Below the pieces are notes generated by a model. It saw nothing but the letters and a program-made list of their open reading frames with translations. It had not been told where the DNA came from and searched no databases. Below are positions 6,710 to 14,478 of a stretch of 57,207 nucleotides of DNA, one piece after another (the stretch's first letter is position 1; every line of letters starts with the position of its first letter). The translations under genes and the position numbers were made by a program. Source of the stretch: Chthoniobacterales bacterium (lineage in GTDB: Bacteria > Verrucomicrobiota > Verrucomicrobiia > Chthoniobacterales > JAATET01); contig DATCRI010000034.1 in the NCBI GenBank assembly GCA_036569045.1, positions 1 through 57,207 of the forward strand, given 5' to 3'.

Positions 6710-9049
6710 ATGTCTCCCGCACTCGTCTTTGGCTTCGGCCTTCTGATTCTCGTTCTCTTCGGCTGGTATTTTGCCACCGACCTCGCGAGCCGCAAGCGCT
6801 GGCTCGGCCTCGTTCTCACGGTGTTGCTCGTGGCGTTCTGCGTCGAGGAAGTCACCCCGCTCGACAAGAAGATCCGCCTCGGTCTCGACCTGCGTGGCGG
6901 CTCCTCGTTCCTCATCAAGCTTGTTCGTGAGCCCGGCGCCGAGCCCATCAACAAGGACCTGCTCGAGCGCGCCGTGGAGGTCATCCGCACCCGCGTCGAC
7001 AAGCTCGGCGTGAGCGAGCCGGACATCGCTCCGCAGGGTGAGGACCGCATCTCCGTCCAGATTGCCGGCCTCAGCGACGAGGCCATGCAGCAGGCGAAGG
7101 CCCAGCTCCAGCGCGTCGCCAAGCTCGAATTTTCGATCGTCTATCCCGGGAGCGCGGGCGTGATCGAGCAGGTGAAGGCCGGCCAGGCCATCCTGCCGCC
7201 CGGCTACGTCATCAAGACGACGAAGCACGAAGGCACCAACGGCAAGACAACCACCGAGGAACTGCTCATCGGTCGCAAGGCCGATCTCGGCGGCGACCAC
7301 GTGAAGAAGGCCTTCGCCTATTTCGACCAGCAGGGCTGGGGCGTCAGCCTCGAATTCGACGCCGAGGGCGCGAAGCTCTTCGACGCCCTCGCGGCGAACA
7401 ACGTCGGTAACCGGCTCGCCATTGTTCTCGACGGCGACGTCATCTCCGCGCCGACGCTGCAGACGGCAAACTTCCACGGCAAGGCCCAGATCACCGGCAA
7501 CTTCAGCGAAGAGGAGGCCCGCGATCTCGCGAGCGCCCTGGAGAATCCTCTCCGCGTCCCCGTGCAGATCGAGGAAGTCCGCAGCGTCTCGCCCACGCTC
7601 GGCGCCGATTCCATCAACAGTGGCGTGCTTTCCGGCGTCGGCGGCCTCGTGCTCGTCTGCATCGCCGTCCTCGTCTACTACCGCCTGCCCGGCATCGTTG
7701 CTCTCGTCGGCCTCGCGGTGAATCTCGTCCTCCTGCTGGGCATGATGGCCATGTTCGGCTTCGTGCTCACCCTGCCTGGTATCGCGGGTATCATCCTCTC
7801 CATCGGCATGGCGGTGGATGCGAACGTCCTCATCTACGAGCGTCTCCGCGAGGAGCAGGCCGCGGGCAAATCCCTGGCCGCCGCCCTCAACGGCGCCTAC
7901 GAGAAGGCCTTCAGCGCCATCTTCGACGCGAACCTCACGACGCTCATTACCTCGGTCATCCTGTTCATTCAGGCCACCGGCTCGGTGAAGGGCTTCGCCG
8001 TCACGCTCACGCTCGGCATCATCGCCTCGATGTTTTCGGCGCTGCTCGTCACCCGCACGATCTTTCGCTGGTGGGTGGAAAAGGGCGGCTTGAAGAAGAT
8101 CACGATGCTCGATCTCATTCCGAAGAAGTCCTTCGACTTTATTGGGAAACGCCGTCTCGCCATCAGCATCTCCGCGATCTTCATCGTCGGCTCATTCGTG
8201 GTCTTCGGCATTCGGGGCGCGAACAACTTTGGGATCGACTTCCGCGGAGGCGACCTGCTGTCCGTTACCTCCAAGGCTCCCGTCAGCATTCAGGATGCTC
8301 GCGTCGTCACCGATCAGCTCGGCCTCGGCGAGGCTGTCGTCATTCAGATGGAGCGCCAGGGCACCGCGAACCTGCTCACCTTCCGCAGCCCCGAAGGCAC
8401 CGGCGAAAAAATCCTCGCCAGGCTGAAGGCTGATTACCCGGACCGGGGTATCGCCAGTGCGGGACAGGACACCGTCGGCGCCCGTATCGGCATGGAATTC
8501 GCGAAGCGCGCCGGCTGGGCCCTCGCCCTCGGCATGCTCGGCATTCTTGTCTACGTCACGATGCGGTTCGAATTTTCCTTCGCGCTCGGCGCCATCGTCG
8601 CCGTTTTGCACGACGTCATCATCACGATCGGTGTCTTTTCGCTCATCGGCGGAGAGCTCTCCCTCGTGATGGTCGGCGCGATCCTCACGATTGCCGGCTA
8701 CTCGATCAACGACACCATCGTCGTGTTCGATCGCATCCGCGAGCGGCTCGCCGACGGGGCTGGCGGCAGCATTTCGCAACTGATGAACACCGCGATCAAC
8801 GAGACCCTTGGCCGCACGATCCTCACCGGCGGCACCACGCTGCTCTCCGTGGGCGCGCTGTGGATCTTCGGCGGCGCCGTGCTGCGCGACTTCGCCTTCG
8901 CCATCTTCGCGGGCATCGTGATCGGCACGTATTCCTCGGTCTTCGTGGCCGCGCCGATCGTGCTCTGGTGGTCGCGTTTCCGCGGCAAGAGCATCCGCCG
9001 CGAAGTCCTCGATTCCGAGGCCGCCCGCCAGGTCCGCAACGCGGCCTGA
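6710..9049 (+). CDS. secDF: Fused protein translocase SecD-SecF
   Basis: This is a proton-driven inner-membrane factor that pulls exported proteins through SecYEG. It is a natural fusion of SecD and SecF, 779 residues long. The SecD half carries LGLDLRGGSSFLI, a periplasmic P1 region including LAIVLDGDVISAP, and a transmembrane block (GIILSIGMAVDANVLIYERLREE). The SecF half starts near residue 470 with GIDFRGG and ends with a second block (AGYSINDTIVVFDRIRE). About twelve membrane helices are predicted. Fusions occur in Bacillus and in several other phyla. It follows yajC and ends at a clear terminator. Confidence 0.96.
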   Translation: MSPALVFGFGLLILVLFGWYFATDLASRKRWLGLVLTVLLVAFCVEEVTPLDKKIRLGLDLRGGSSFLIKLVREPGAEPINKDLLERAVEVIRTRVDKLGVSEPDIAPQGEDRISVQIAGLSDEAMQQAKAQLQRVAKLEFSIVYPGSAGVIEQVKAGQAILPPGYVIKTTKHEGTNGKTTTEELLIGRKADLGGDHVKKAFAYFDQQGWGVSLEFDAEGAKLFDALAANNVGNRLAIVLDGDVISAPTLQTANFHGKAQITGNFSEEEARDLASALENPLRVPVQIEEVRSVSPTLGADSINSGVLSGVGGLVLVCIAVLVYYRLPGIVALVGLAVNLVLLLGMMAMFGFVLTLPGIAGIILSIGMAVDANVLIYERLREEQAAGKSLAAALNGAYEKAFSAIFDANLTTLITSVILFIQATGSVKGFAVTLTLGIIASMFSALLVTRTIFRWWVEKGGLKKITMLDLIPKKSFDFIGKRRLAISISAIFIVGSFVVFGIRGANNFGIDFRGGDLLSVTSKAPVSIQDARVVTDQLGLGEAVVIQMERQGTANLLTFRSPEGTGEKILARLKADYPDRGIASAGQDTVGARIGMEFAKRAGWALALGMLGILVYVTMRFEFSFALGAIVAVLHDVIITIGVFSLIGGELSLVMVGAILTIAGYSINDTIVVFDRIRERLADGAGGSISQLMNTAINETLGRTILTGGTTLLSVGALWIFGGAVLRDFAFAIFAGIVIGTYSSVFVAAPIVLWWSRFRGKSIRREVLDSEAARQVRNAA

Positions 9050-9059
9050 GATTTTGGAG

Positions 9060-9093
9060 AAAAAGGGGACGGGTGTCGTCCGTCCCCTTTTTT
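9060..9093 (+). terminator. Rho-independent terminator after secDF
   Basis: GGGGACGG at 9065-9072 pairs with CCGTCCCC at 9080-9087 across a seven-base loop, followed by six T residues at 9088-9093 and preceded by an A run. This is a textbook intrinsic terminator, 15 bases beyond the secDF stop. Because of the flanking A and T runs it could also work in the reverse direction. Confidence 0.9.
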
Positions 9094-9154
9094 CGTTCCG
9101 ACAACCCGGCCAAAAGGCTCGCTGGCTGGAATCCTGCTGCTAGTGTCGGGGCAT

Positions 9155-9538
9155 ATGGCGCTTCCCGCTTATCTTCGTCGATCGAAAATTCGTGTCATTC
9201 TTGGCTTCCTTGCTGCGGCCACCCTCGGGCTCTCTCACGCGCAGGAGCTCGCGACCCTCTCGCTCACGCCGAAGGACATTCGCTATGTTCAGATTCAGCT
9301 GAATCCCGGCGATCATCCGAAGGTCGACATCTATTTCACCAAGAAGAAGCTCGCCGAGACCCACGAACTCATCACCGCGAACCTCGACAAGCCCTTCAAC
9401 ATCGTGATGGACGGCAAGCTCGTCGCCACGCCGCGCATCAAACACCCCCTTTACTACAAGAAGCAGTTCGTCACCCTCGGTTTTCCCGATCTCGCCGCCG
9501 CCGTCGCCGCCGCGCGGACCCTCGTGCCGATGCCCTGA
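9155..9538 (+). CDS. Exported protein resembling the SecD P1 head domain
   Basis: This is a 127-residue protein with an N-terminal signal sequence ending near SHA-QE. The mature part aligns by eye with the P1 head region of the SecDF encoded just upstream. VDIYFTKKKLAETHELITAN parallels VSLEFDAEGAKLFDALAANN, and FNIVMDGKLVATP parallels LAIVLDGDVISAP; both continue with a strand ending in GF and an alanine-rich helix. It is therefore probably a free-standing SecDF-P1-head-like periplasmic protein. Its function is unknown; it could bind exported substrates or be a diverged paralogue. ATG 9155 is preferred to a GTG at 9143. The terminator at 9060-9093 separates it from secDF. Confidence 0.7.
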   Translation: MALPAYLRRSKIRVILGFLAAATLGLSHAQELATLSLTPKDIRYVQIQLNPGDHPKVDIYFTKKKLAETHELITANLDKPFNIVMDGKLVATPRIKHPLYYKKQFVTLGFPDLAAAVAAARTLVPMP

Positions 9539-9556
9539 GTCGGCGCGCCGTTTGCC

Positions 9557-10174
9557 ATGAAGCGACTGGCGCTTGCCCTGCTGGGAGGAAGTCTTTTGGT
9601 CGTCGATTGGGCGTCCGCGCAGGCGGCCTCCCACCCGGCAGGAATCATTCTCTACACGGAAACGCCTGCCGGCGTGGAGTTGCTCCTCGCGGACCACGCT
9701 TCGCCCTCGGAGCGGGGATGGGCGACCTTCGGCGGGCAGGCAGAAGCGGGTGAAACCATCGCCGAAACCGCCGCCCGCGAGACCGAGGAGGAAACGCACG
9801 GCTACTTCAAGCGCGCCGCCCTGCTTGCACAGATCAAGGATCGCAAGCCGATCTTCGACGGACCGTTTGCCTTCTTCTTCGTAAAGGTCGACCGCGTGCC
9901 GGTCGAGAAACTCGCGGCGTCATCGATTCCGGCGAACAATCCCGCCTACGCCGAGCGCGGCCCGTATGCGTGGGTGCCCTATGCCGAAGTTGCCCGCTAT
10001 CTGAGCGGCGAGTCGGCCTTCCCGTTCCACCTGCCGTCCCGCTATCTGCCCGCCACGCGAAACACCGACTGGCTCTGGCCCGTGGCGCTCCATAACCTCC
10101 TCGCGGCCAGCGAGGCGAACGCCCTGCCCTGGAAGGCGGCGAAGCCCGCCGCCGCAGCCTCTCCTCATCCCTGA
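9557..10174 (+). CDS. Nudix hydrolase-like protein with signal peptide
   Basis: A Nudix box is recognisable at about residues 60-82: GQAEAGETIAETAARE followed by TEEETHGY. It keeps the RE and EE acidic residues that bind magnesium, with one extra residue before the last glycine. Nudix enzymes hydrolyse nucleoside diphosphates linked to another group. Unusually for the family, the first 25 residues (MKRLALALLGGSLLVVDWASAQA) look like a cleavable signal peptide, so the domain may lie outside the cytoplasm. The C-terminal tail is Ala/Pro-rich. The stop is embedded in a CTGA at the likely start of the next frame. Fold confidence is high, location moderate, substrate unknown. Confidence 0.75.
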   Translation: MKRLALALLGGSLLVVDWASAQAASHPAGIILYTETPAGVELLLADHASPSERGWATFGGQAEAGETIAETAARETEEETHGYFKRAALLAQIKDRKPIFDGPFAFFFVKVDRVPVEKLAASSIPANNPAYAERGPYAWVPYAEVARYLSGESAFPFHLPSRYLPATRNTDWLWPVALHNLLAASEANALPWKAAKPAAAASPHP

Positions 10175-10254
10175 AAGCGACTTTCGAACGCCTCGCCGCA
10201 AACTGGGTCTACGGCGGATTCCTGGCCGGTCTGCTGCTGCTTGGCCTGCTCCCG

Positions 10255-10740
10255 GTGCTGGCCCGCGAATGGTCTCTCGCCCTCGTGCTCGTCTATCTGC
10301 AGCTGCCGATCTACATGCTTCACCAACTCGAGGAGCACGATGGCGACCGCTTCCGGCTCTTTGTCAACGAGGTGCTCGGGAAGGGCCGCGAAGTGCTCTC
10401 GAAGACGGCGGTCTTCGTCATCAACATCCCCGGCGTGTGGGGCGTGAATCTTGTCTCCATCCTCCTCGCGGCGTTCGTGAACCTCGGCTACGGCCTCATC
10501 GGAATCTATCTGCCGCTGGTCAATGCCGTCGCTCACATCGGTCAGGGACTGGCTCTTCGGCGCTACAATCCCGGCCTCCTGACGTCGGTAGTGCTGTTCC
10601 TGCCGGCGGGAATTGCCGGAGTCTGGGCGGTCACCGCCGCCGGGCATGGAGGCTGGCTTTATCAGGTAATCGGTCTCGGGAGCGCGATCGTCATTCACGC
10701 GGGGATCATGATCTACGCTGCCCGCCAGTTGCGTCGCTGA
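10255..10740 (+). CDS. HXXEE-domain membrane protein
   Basis: This is a polytopic membrane protein with the motif HQLEEH that names the HXXEE family (function uncharacterised), followed by NAVAHIGQGL, the family's second histidine region, and several hydrophobic helices. From GTG 10255 it has 161 residues. The reading frame is open upstream, however. It encodes LKATFERLAANWVYGG and a leucine-rich membrane helix (FLAGLLLLGLLPVL) that looks like the true first helix. No ATG, GTG or TTG precedes that helix, but a CTG at 10171 overlaps the Nudix stop as CTGA. The true N-terminus may therefore be at 10171. The methyltransferase gene follows after two bases. Confidence 0.7.
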   Translation: MLAREWSLALVLVYLQLPIYMLHQLEEHDGDRFRLFVNEVLGKGREVLSKTAVFVINIPGVWGVNLVSILLAAFVNLGYGLIGIYLPLVNAVAHIGQGLALRRYNPGLLTSVVLFLPAGIAGVWAVTAAGHGGWLYQVIGLGSAIVIHAGIMIYAARQLRR

Positions 10741-10742
10741 CG

Positions 10743-11339
10743 ATGGATCCTCGCCAGACCGCGGCTCACTACGACCAGATCGCTGGCTGGATCCAGCAAA
10801 GCACCAGTCCGACCTACGGCCTCGCGGCGCTGCGGCGCGCCCTTGCATTCACCGCCGGCTCCGGCGTCGCTCTCGATGTCGGTTGCGGCCCGACCGGCCG
10901 CTTCCTCACGGTTCTCGAGGAGGCGGGTTTTGCGGTCGAGGGCCTCGATGCGTCCGCCGAAATGCTCGCTCTCGCGCGCACGCGAAACGCCGGGGCAACT
11001 TTCCACCACGCCGACATCTGCGAGTGGGACTTCCCCCGGGCCTTCGATGTCATCACCGCCTGGGACAGCATCTTCCATCTGCCGCTCGACCGGCAGGAAC
11101 CCGTGCTGCGAAAGCTGTGCGCGGGCCTCGCACCGGGCGGAGTGCTTCTCTTTACCTGCGGCGGCGGGCCGCCCGGCGAAATCTCCGGCGAGATGCAGGG
11201 GCTGCGCTTCGATTACAGCACGCTCGGTCCGGAACGGAATGTCGCCATCCTCGCCGAGGAAGGCTGCCTTGTTCGGCATCTCGATTTCGATCAATGGCCG
11301 GAGGGCCACGTCGTCATTATCGCCCAGCGGCCGGCTTGA
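10743..11339 (+). CDS. Class I SAM-dependent methyltransferase
   Basis: This is a 198-residue soluble methyltransferase. Motif I (VALDVGCGPTGRFL) binds S-adenosylmethionine, the acidic residue ending strand 2 lies in FAVEGLDASAEML, and the motif around ADICEWDF supplies the adenine-contacting aspartate. The segment FDVITAWDSIFHLP resembles small-molecule methyltransferases of the UbiE/Methyltransf_25 type, so the acceptor is probably a small molecule rather than DNA or RNA. The substrate cannot be named. The start is two bases after the stop of the HXXEE gene, suggesting an operon with it and the Nudix gene. Confidence 0.85.
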   Translation: MDPRQTAAHYDQIAGWIQQSTSPTYGLAALRRALAFTAGSGVALDVGCGPTGRFLTVLEEAGFAVEGLDASAEMLALARTRNAGATFHHADICEWDFPRAFDVITAWDSIFHLPLDRQEPVLRKLCAGLAPGGVLLFTCGGGPPGEISGEMQGLRFDYSTLGPERNVAILAEEGCLVRHLDFDQWPEGHVVIIAQRPA

Positions 11340-11369
11340 GTCGGGAAGAGCGTTCGATAGTCTCAAAGC

Positions 11370-11759
11370 ATGACTTTCCTCGGCCTGCATCACGTCGCGG
11401 TGATCTGCTCGGACTACGCGCGCTCGAAGGATTTTTACACGCGCGTGCTGGGCCTCGCGATCGTAGCCGAAACGTATCGGGCAGGACGCGACTCCTACAA
11501 ACTCGACCTCGCGCTGCCCGACGGCACCGAGATCGAGCTGTTCTCGTTTCCAAATCCGCCGCCGCGTCCGTCCCGGCCGGAGGCGCAGGGTCTGCGGCAC
11601 CTGGCGTTTGCCGTGAGCGATCTCGATGCGACGATGGCGGAACTCGTCGCGCACGCCGTGGAGATCGAGCCGGTGCGCGTCGATGAACTCACCGGCCGGC
11701 GATACACGTTCTTCGCCGACCCGGATGGGCTGCCGCTCGAGCTGGTCGAGATGACGTAG
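11370..11759 (+). CDS. gloA2: VOC-family protein, GloA2/YaeR-like
   Basis: This is a 129-residue vicinal oxygen chelate protein. It closely follows the E. coli YaeR/GloA2 pattern: LHHVAVICSDYARSKDFY at the start, IELFSFPNPPPRPSRPEA in the middle, GLRHLAFAVSDLDA, and RYTFFADPDGLPLELVE at the end. Metal-ligand His and Glu residues are in the expected places. The family is related to glyoxalase I, but its physiological substrate is not established. It lies 30 bases after the methyltransferase and is convergent with the serine hydrolase gene, so it is probably the last gene of its transcription unit. Confidence 0.85.
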   Translation: MTFLGLHHVAVICSDYARSKDFYTRVLGLAIVAETYRAGRDSYKLDLALPDGTEIELFSFPNPPPRPSRPEAQGLRHLAFAVSDLDATMAELVAHAVEIEPVRVDELTGRRYTFFADPDGLPLELVEMT

Positions 11760-11777
11760 CTCGCGCTCCTCGGAAGG

Positions 11778-13346
11778 TCAGCGAACTCTCGCGAGGTTCT
11801 GCCAGCCGAGCGGGGCGAGGTTCGGAATCACGAGTTCGTTGAAGCGGGTTCCGTCGAAGTTCTGGAATTCCAGCCCGATCAATCCGCCCTCGGGGGTGCG
11901 GGCGGCGAGTTGGCCATTCTCCGCGATGATCTGCACCTTGACGTTGGTGCGCCGGGCGGTGGCTTTGAAGAAGAGGGCGTTGTGGCCGCTTTCCGGATCG
12001 AAGCTCTCGGTGACGTCGAAGTCGCCGACGAAGTCGTTGCGGTATTTGCCGGCGTAGGCGTCGAGCGGGCGGCCGTCGATGATCGCAGGGGCGTTCACGA
12101 GGCCGAAAAGCCCGCTGATGAGCGTGTCGACGCCGGTTCTCGCGCCGTCCGTCGCGGCGCGCCGGCGAAAAGTCGTCAGCGTGCCGGGGCGCACGTGGCC
12201 GGTGTCATACAACTGGAAGAACATGTCGACCACGGCCTCGGGAAGGAGGGTGAGGAAGCCGTTCGTGAGCACGACGATGCCGATGCTGTCGGCGCGCCGG
12301 AAGCTGACGATCGTGCGGGCGCCGGCGGAGAACGCGCCGTTATGGTTGATGTATTCGGTGCCGTCGGGCTTCACCGTGATGTCCCAGCCGATGCCGTAGT
12401 AGGCGTGGTCGCGCGGATCCGTGCCCACCCGCACGCCCTTGCCGAGGTCGGTGTAGCGGCGGTAGCAGGCATCGAGCGCCGAGGGGAGCACGATTTGGCG
12501 GCCATCCGCCACGCCGCGGTTGAGGTGAAGCTGGAGGAAGGCCGCGATGTCGAGAATGCTGCCGCTCACGCCGCCAGCCGGCGCCTGCGCATCCGTGGGG
12601 CGAACGAACGCCGGCACGGGCTTTCCATCGACGATGATGTGCAGCGCGGCGCGGTCGCGGGTCCGCCCGAATCGATGGTAAATGGCGGTCGCGGTGTTCA
12701 TGCCGGCGGGACGCAGGAGGAGCCGCTGGAGTGCCTCGGGGTAGGGCTGGCCGGTCACCGAGGCTGCGGCGACGCCGCCGACGGTGACGCCGAAATTCGA
12801 GTATTCCCACCGTTTGCGGAAATTCTCCGCGACGGAGACGAACTGCATCCGGTCGAGGATAGTGCGTTGCGGCAGGCCGAGGCCCTCCAGGAAATCTCCC
12901 GCCGGGCCCGGCAGACCGCGCAGGTCGAGCATGTCGCGGATCGTGGCCAGGCGCGTCGGGCGCGTCTCGGCCACCCGGAACCAGGGCAGCAGATCGTGAA
13001 TCCGGCTATCCCAGCCCAGCCGGCCCTGCGACACCAGCATCGCGGCGAAGGTGGACGTGATCGGCTTCGACATCGAGGCGAACTGGAAGAGCGTCGTCGC
13101 GCGGATGGGGCGCGCCCGGCCGGTCTCGCAAACGCCGGTCACGAGCGGATAGACGCGGTCGCGGGTGACGACGGCGAGCGCCATGCCGGGAGTGTCGAAG
13201 CCGCGCCGAAAGGCGACCGCGCGTTTCCGGAGTTGCGGGAGCAGCGCCTCCACCCTCGCGTTCTGCTCGGCCAGCGTCTCCGCGCGAAGGGCCGGCTGGC
13301 TGGCGACGACGATGCCGGCAAGGAGGAGGGCGAGATTGCGACGCAT
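11778..13346 (-). CDS. Exported serine hydrolase, class C beta-lactamase family
   Basis: This is a 522-residue exported protein with a signal peptide (MRRNLALLLAGIVVASQPALRA). It has the penicillin-binding/beta-lactamase fold: SMSK at residues 91-94 supplies the nucleophile Ser91 and Lys94, YSN lies near residue 188, and HNG in TEYINHNGAFS replaces the KTG triad. A beta-barrel-like C-terminal region of about 130 residues (LDAYAGKYRNDFVGDFDV) resembles the C-terminal domain of esterase-type relatives. Such proteins are often esterases or D-amino-acid peptidases rather than antibiotic resistance enzymes, so resistance should not be assumed. It is convergent with the preceding VOC gene and divergent from the alpha/beta hydrolase. 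Confidence 0.85.
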   Translation of the reverse strand: MRRNLALLLAGIVVASQPALRAETLAEQNARVEALLPQLRKRAVAFRRGFDTPGMALAVVTRDRVYPLVTGVCETGRARPIRATTLFQFASMSKPITSTFAAMLVSQGRLGWDSRIHDLLPWFRVAETRPTRLATIRDMLDLRGLPGPAGDFLEGLGLPQRTILDRMQFVSVAENFRKRWEYSNFGVTVGGVAAASVTGQPYPEALQRLLLRPAGMNTATAIYHRFGRTRDRAALHIIVDGKPVPAFVRPTDAQAPAGGVSGSILDIAAFLQLHLNRGVADGRQIVLPSALDACYRRYTDLGKGVRVGTDPRDHAYYGIGWDITVKPDGTEYINHNGAFSAGARTIVSFRRADSIGIVVLTNGFLTLLPEAVVDMFFQLYDTGHVRPGTLTTFRRRAATDGARTGVDTLISGLFGLVNAPAIIDGRPLDAYAGKYRNDFVGDFDVTESFDPESGHNALFFKATARRTNVKVQIIAENGQLAARTPEGGLIGLEFQNFDGTRFNELVIPNLAPLGWQNLARVR

Positions 13347-13457
13347 GGGAGAGAGCTTGTTCGGTTTGGCTGGGATGACAAGCAGTCCCCGGGCCGATGT
13401 CGGATCATCCGGCCGCGGTTCTGGTCAACCCGTGAAAAAGAGCCTAGGCCTGTCGAT

Positions 13458-14465
13458 GTGAAGCTTCTTCATTTCCTCGTGATCGGCTTTCTGACTGCCG
13501 TCGTCGGCCATCCGGCCGCCCTGGGGGCGACCGCGCAAGCTCGGGAAGCCCGCCGGGCCTGTCTTTGTGACGTCTCCGCCCACAAGGTCCGTTTCATCAC
13601 GGTAGAGCCAGGCGTGCAGCTGGAAGTGCTCGACTGGGGCGGGCGCGGCGAGCCCCTGGTCCTGCTCGCCGGGCTCGGCGACAACGCGCATGTGTTCGAC
13701 GAGTTCGCCTACCAGCTCAATGATCGGTTTCACATCATCGGCATCACGCGCCGGGGCTTTGGACGGTCCAGCCAGCCCGCGGATGGTTACGACGTCGGCA
13801 CCCGGGCCCGCGACGACATCGCCGTGCTCGACGCGCTGGGGATCGATCGGGCCATCTTTGTCGGGCATTCCATCGCCGGCACGGAGATGAACGTGCTGGG
13901 CGCCGAGTGGCCGGGCCGCGTGCGGAAACTCGTCTACCTCGACGCGCTGGATCTCGGCTCGGGAGGATGGGCCTCTCTTCCTCAGCCGCCTTCCGCGCCC
14001 GATCTGCGGCCCGCGGATCTGCGGTCCGTGCAGACCCTCGCCGCCGCCGATGCCCGCGACGACGGCTACCGCAAACCTCTCGCCGCCCTCTGCAATTTCG
14101 TGATCACGTCCCGCTCTGGCCGGGTGGTGGGTGCGGTCACGCCCCCGGAGATTTCCCGAAAGATCATCGACGGACTGCAACCGGCGGACTACGCCCGCAT
14201 CCAGACGCCCACCCTCGGGATTTTCAATCACATCACTCCGCAGTATCGCCTGCCCTACTACGACGACCTGTCCGCCGCGAAGCGTCGCGAATTCGACAGT
14301 AGCATCCGGGCGCTCTCCCGCTGGAACACCGGAGCGATCGCGCGATTTCGCTCCGGTGTGAAGAATGCGCGCGTCGTCGAGCTGCGCGATACGAACCACT
14401 ATGTGTTCATCGTCGACGAGTCGCTCGTGACCCGCGAAATCCGCCGCTTCCTGCTCGGCAAGTAG
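13458..14465 (+). CDS. Exported alpha/beta hydrolase
   Basis: From the GTG at 13458 this is a 335-residue protein with a signal peptide (MKLLHFLVIGFLTAVVGHPAALG). The alpha/beta hydrolase core is clear: oxyanion region VLLAGLGDNAHVFDEFA, nucleophile elbow GHSIAG with Ser138, an LVYLDAL strand, and a C-terminal catalytic histidine in RDTNHYVF. Two cysteines in ACLCDVS just after the signal peptide are unusual and might form a disulfide. The gene is divergent from the serine hydrolase and convergent with tex. The reading frame remains open far upstream on the opposite strand of the serine hydrolase, but that extension is not a plausible protein. Substrate unknown. Confidence 0.85.
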   Translation: MKLLHFLVIGFLTAVVGHPAALGATAQAREARRACLCDVSAHKVRFITVEPGVQLEVLDWGGRGEPLVLLAGLGDNAHVFDEFAYQLNDRFHIIGITRRGFGRSSQPADGYDVGTRARDDIAVLDALGIDRAIFVGHSIAGTEMNVLGAEWPGRVRKLVYLDALDLGSGGWASLPQPPSAPDLRPADLRSVQTLAAADARDDGYRKPLAALCNFVITSRSGRVVGAVTPPEISRKIIDGLQPADYARIQTPTLGIFNHITPQYRLPYYDDLSAAKRREFDSSIRALSRWNTGAIARFRSGVKNARVVELRDTNHYVFIVDESLVTREIRRFLLGK

Positions 14466-14478
14466 CGCGGCCCGTCGA

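Noticed and set aside
11778-13346. Antibiotic-resistance beta-lactamase
   Set aside because: Although the SxxK and YSN motifs are present, the HNG triad and the long extra C-terminal domain fit esterase/peptidase relatives. Resistance cannot be claimed.
11910-13457. A long upstream open extension of the alpha/beta hydrolase frame
   Set aside because: It runs antisense through the serine hydrolase gene. The signal peptide starting at 13458 marks the real N-terminus.
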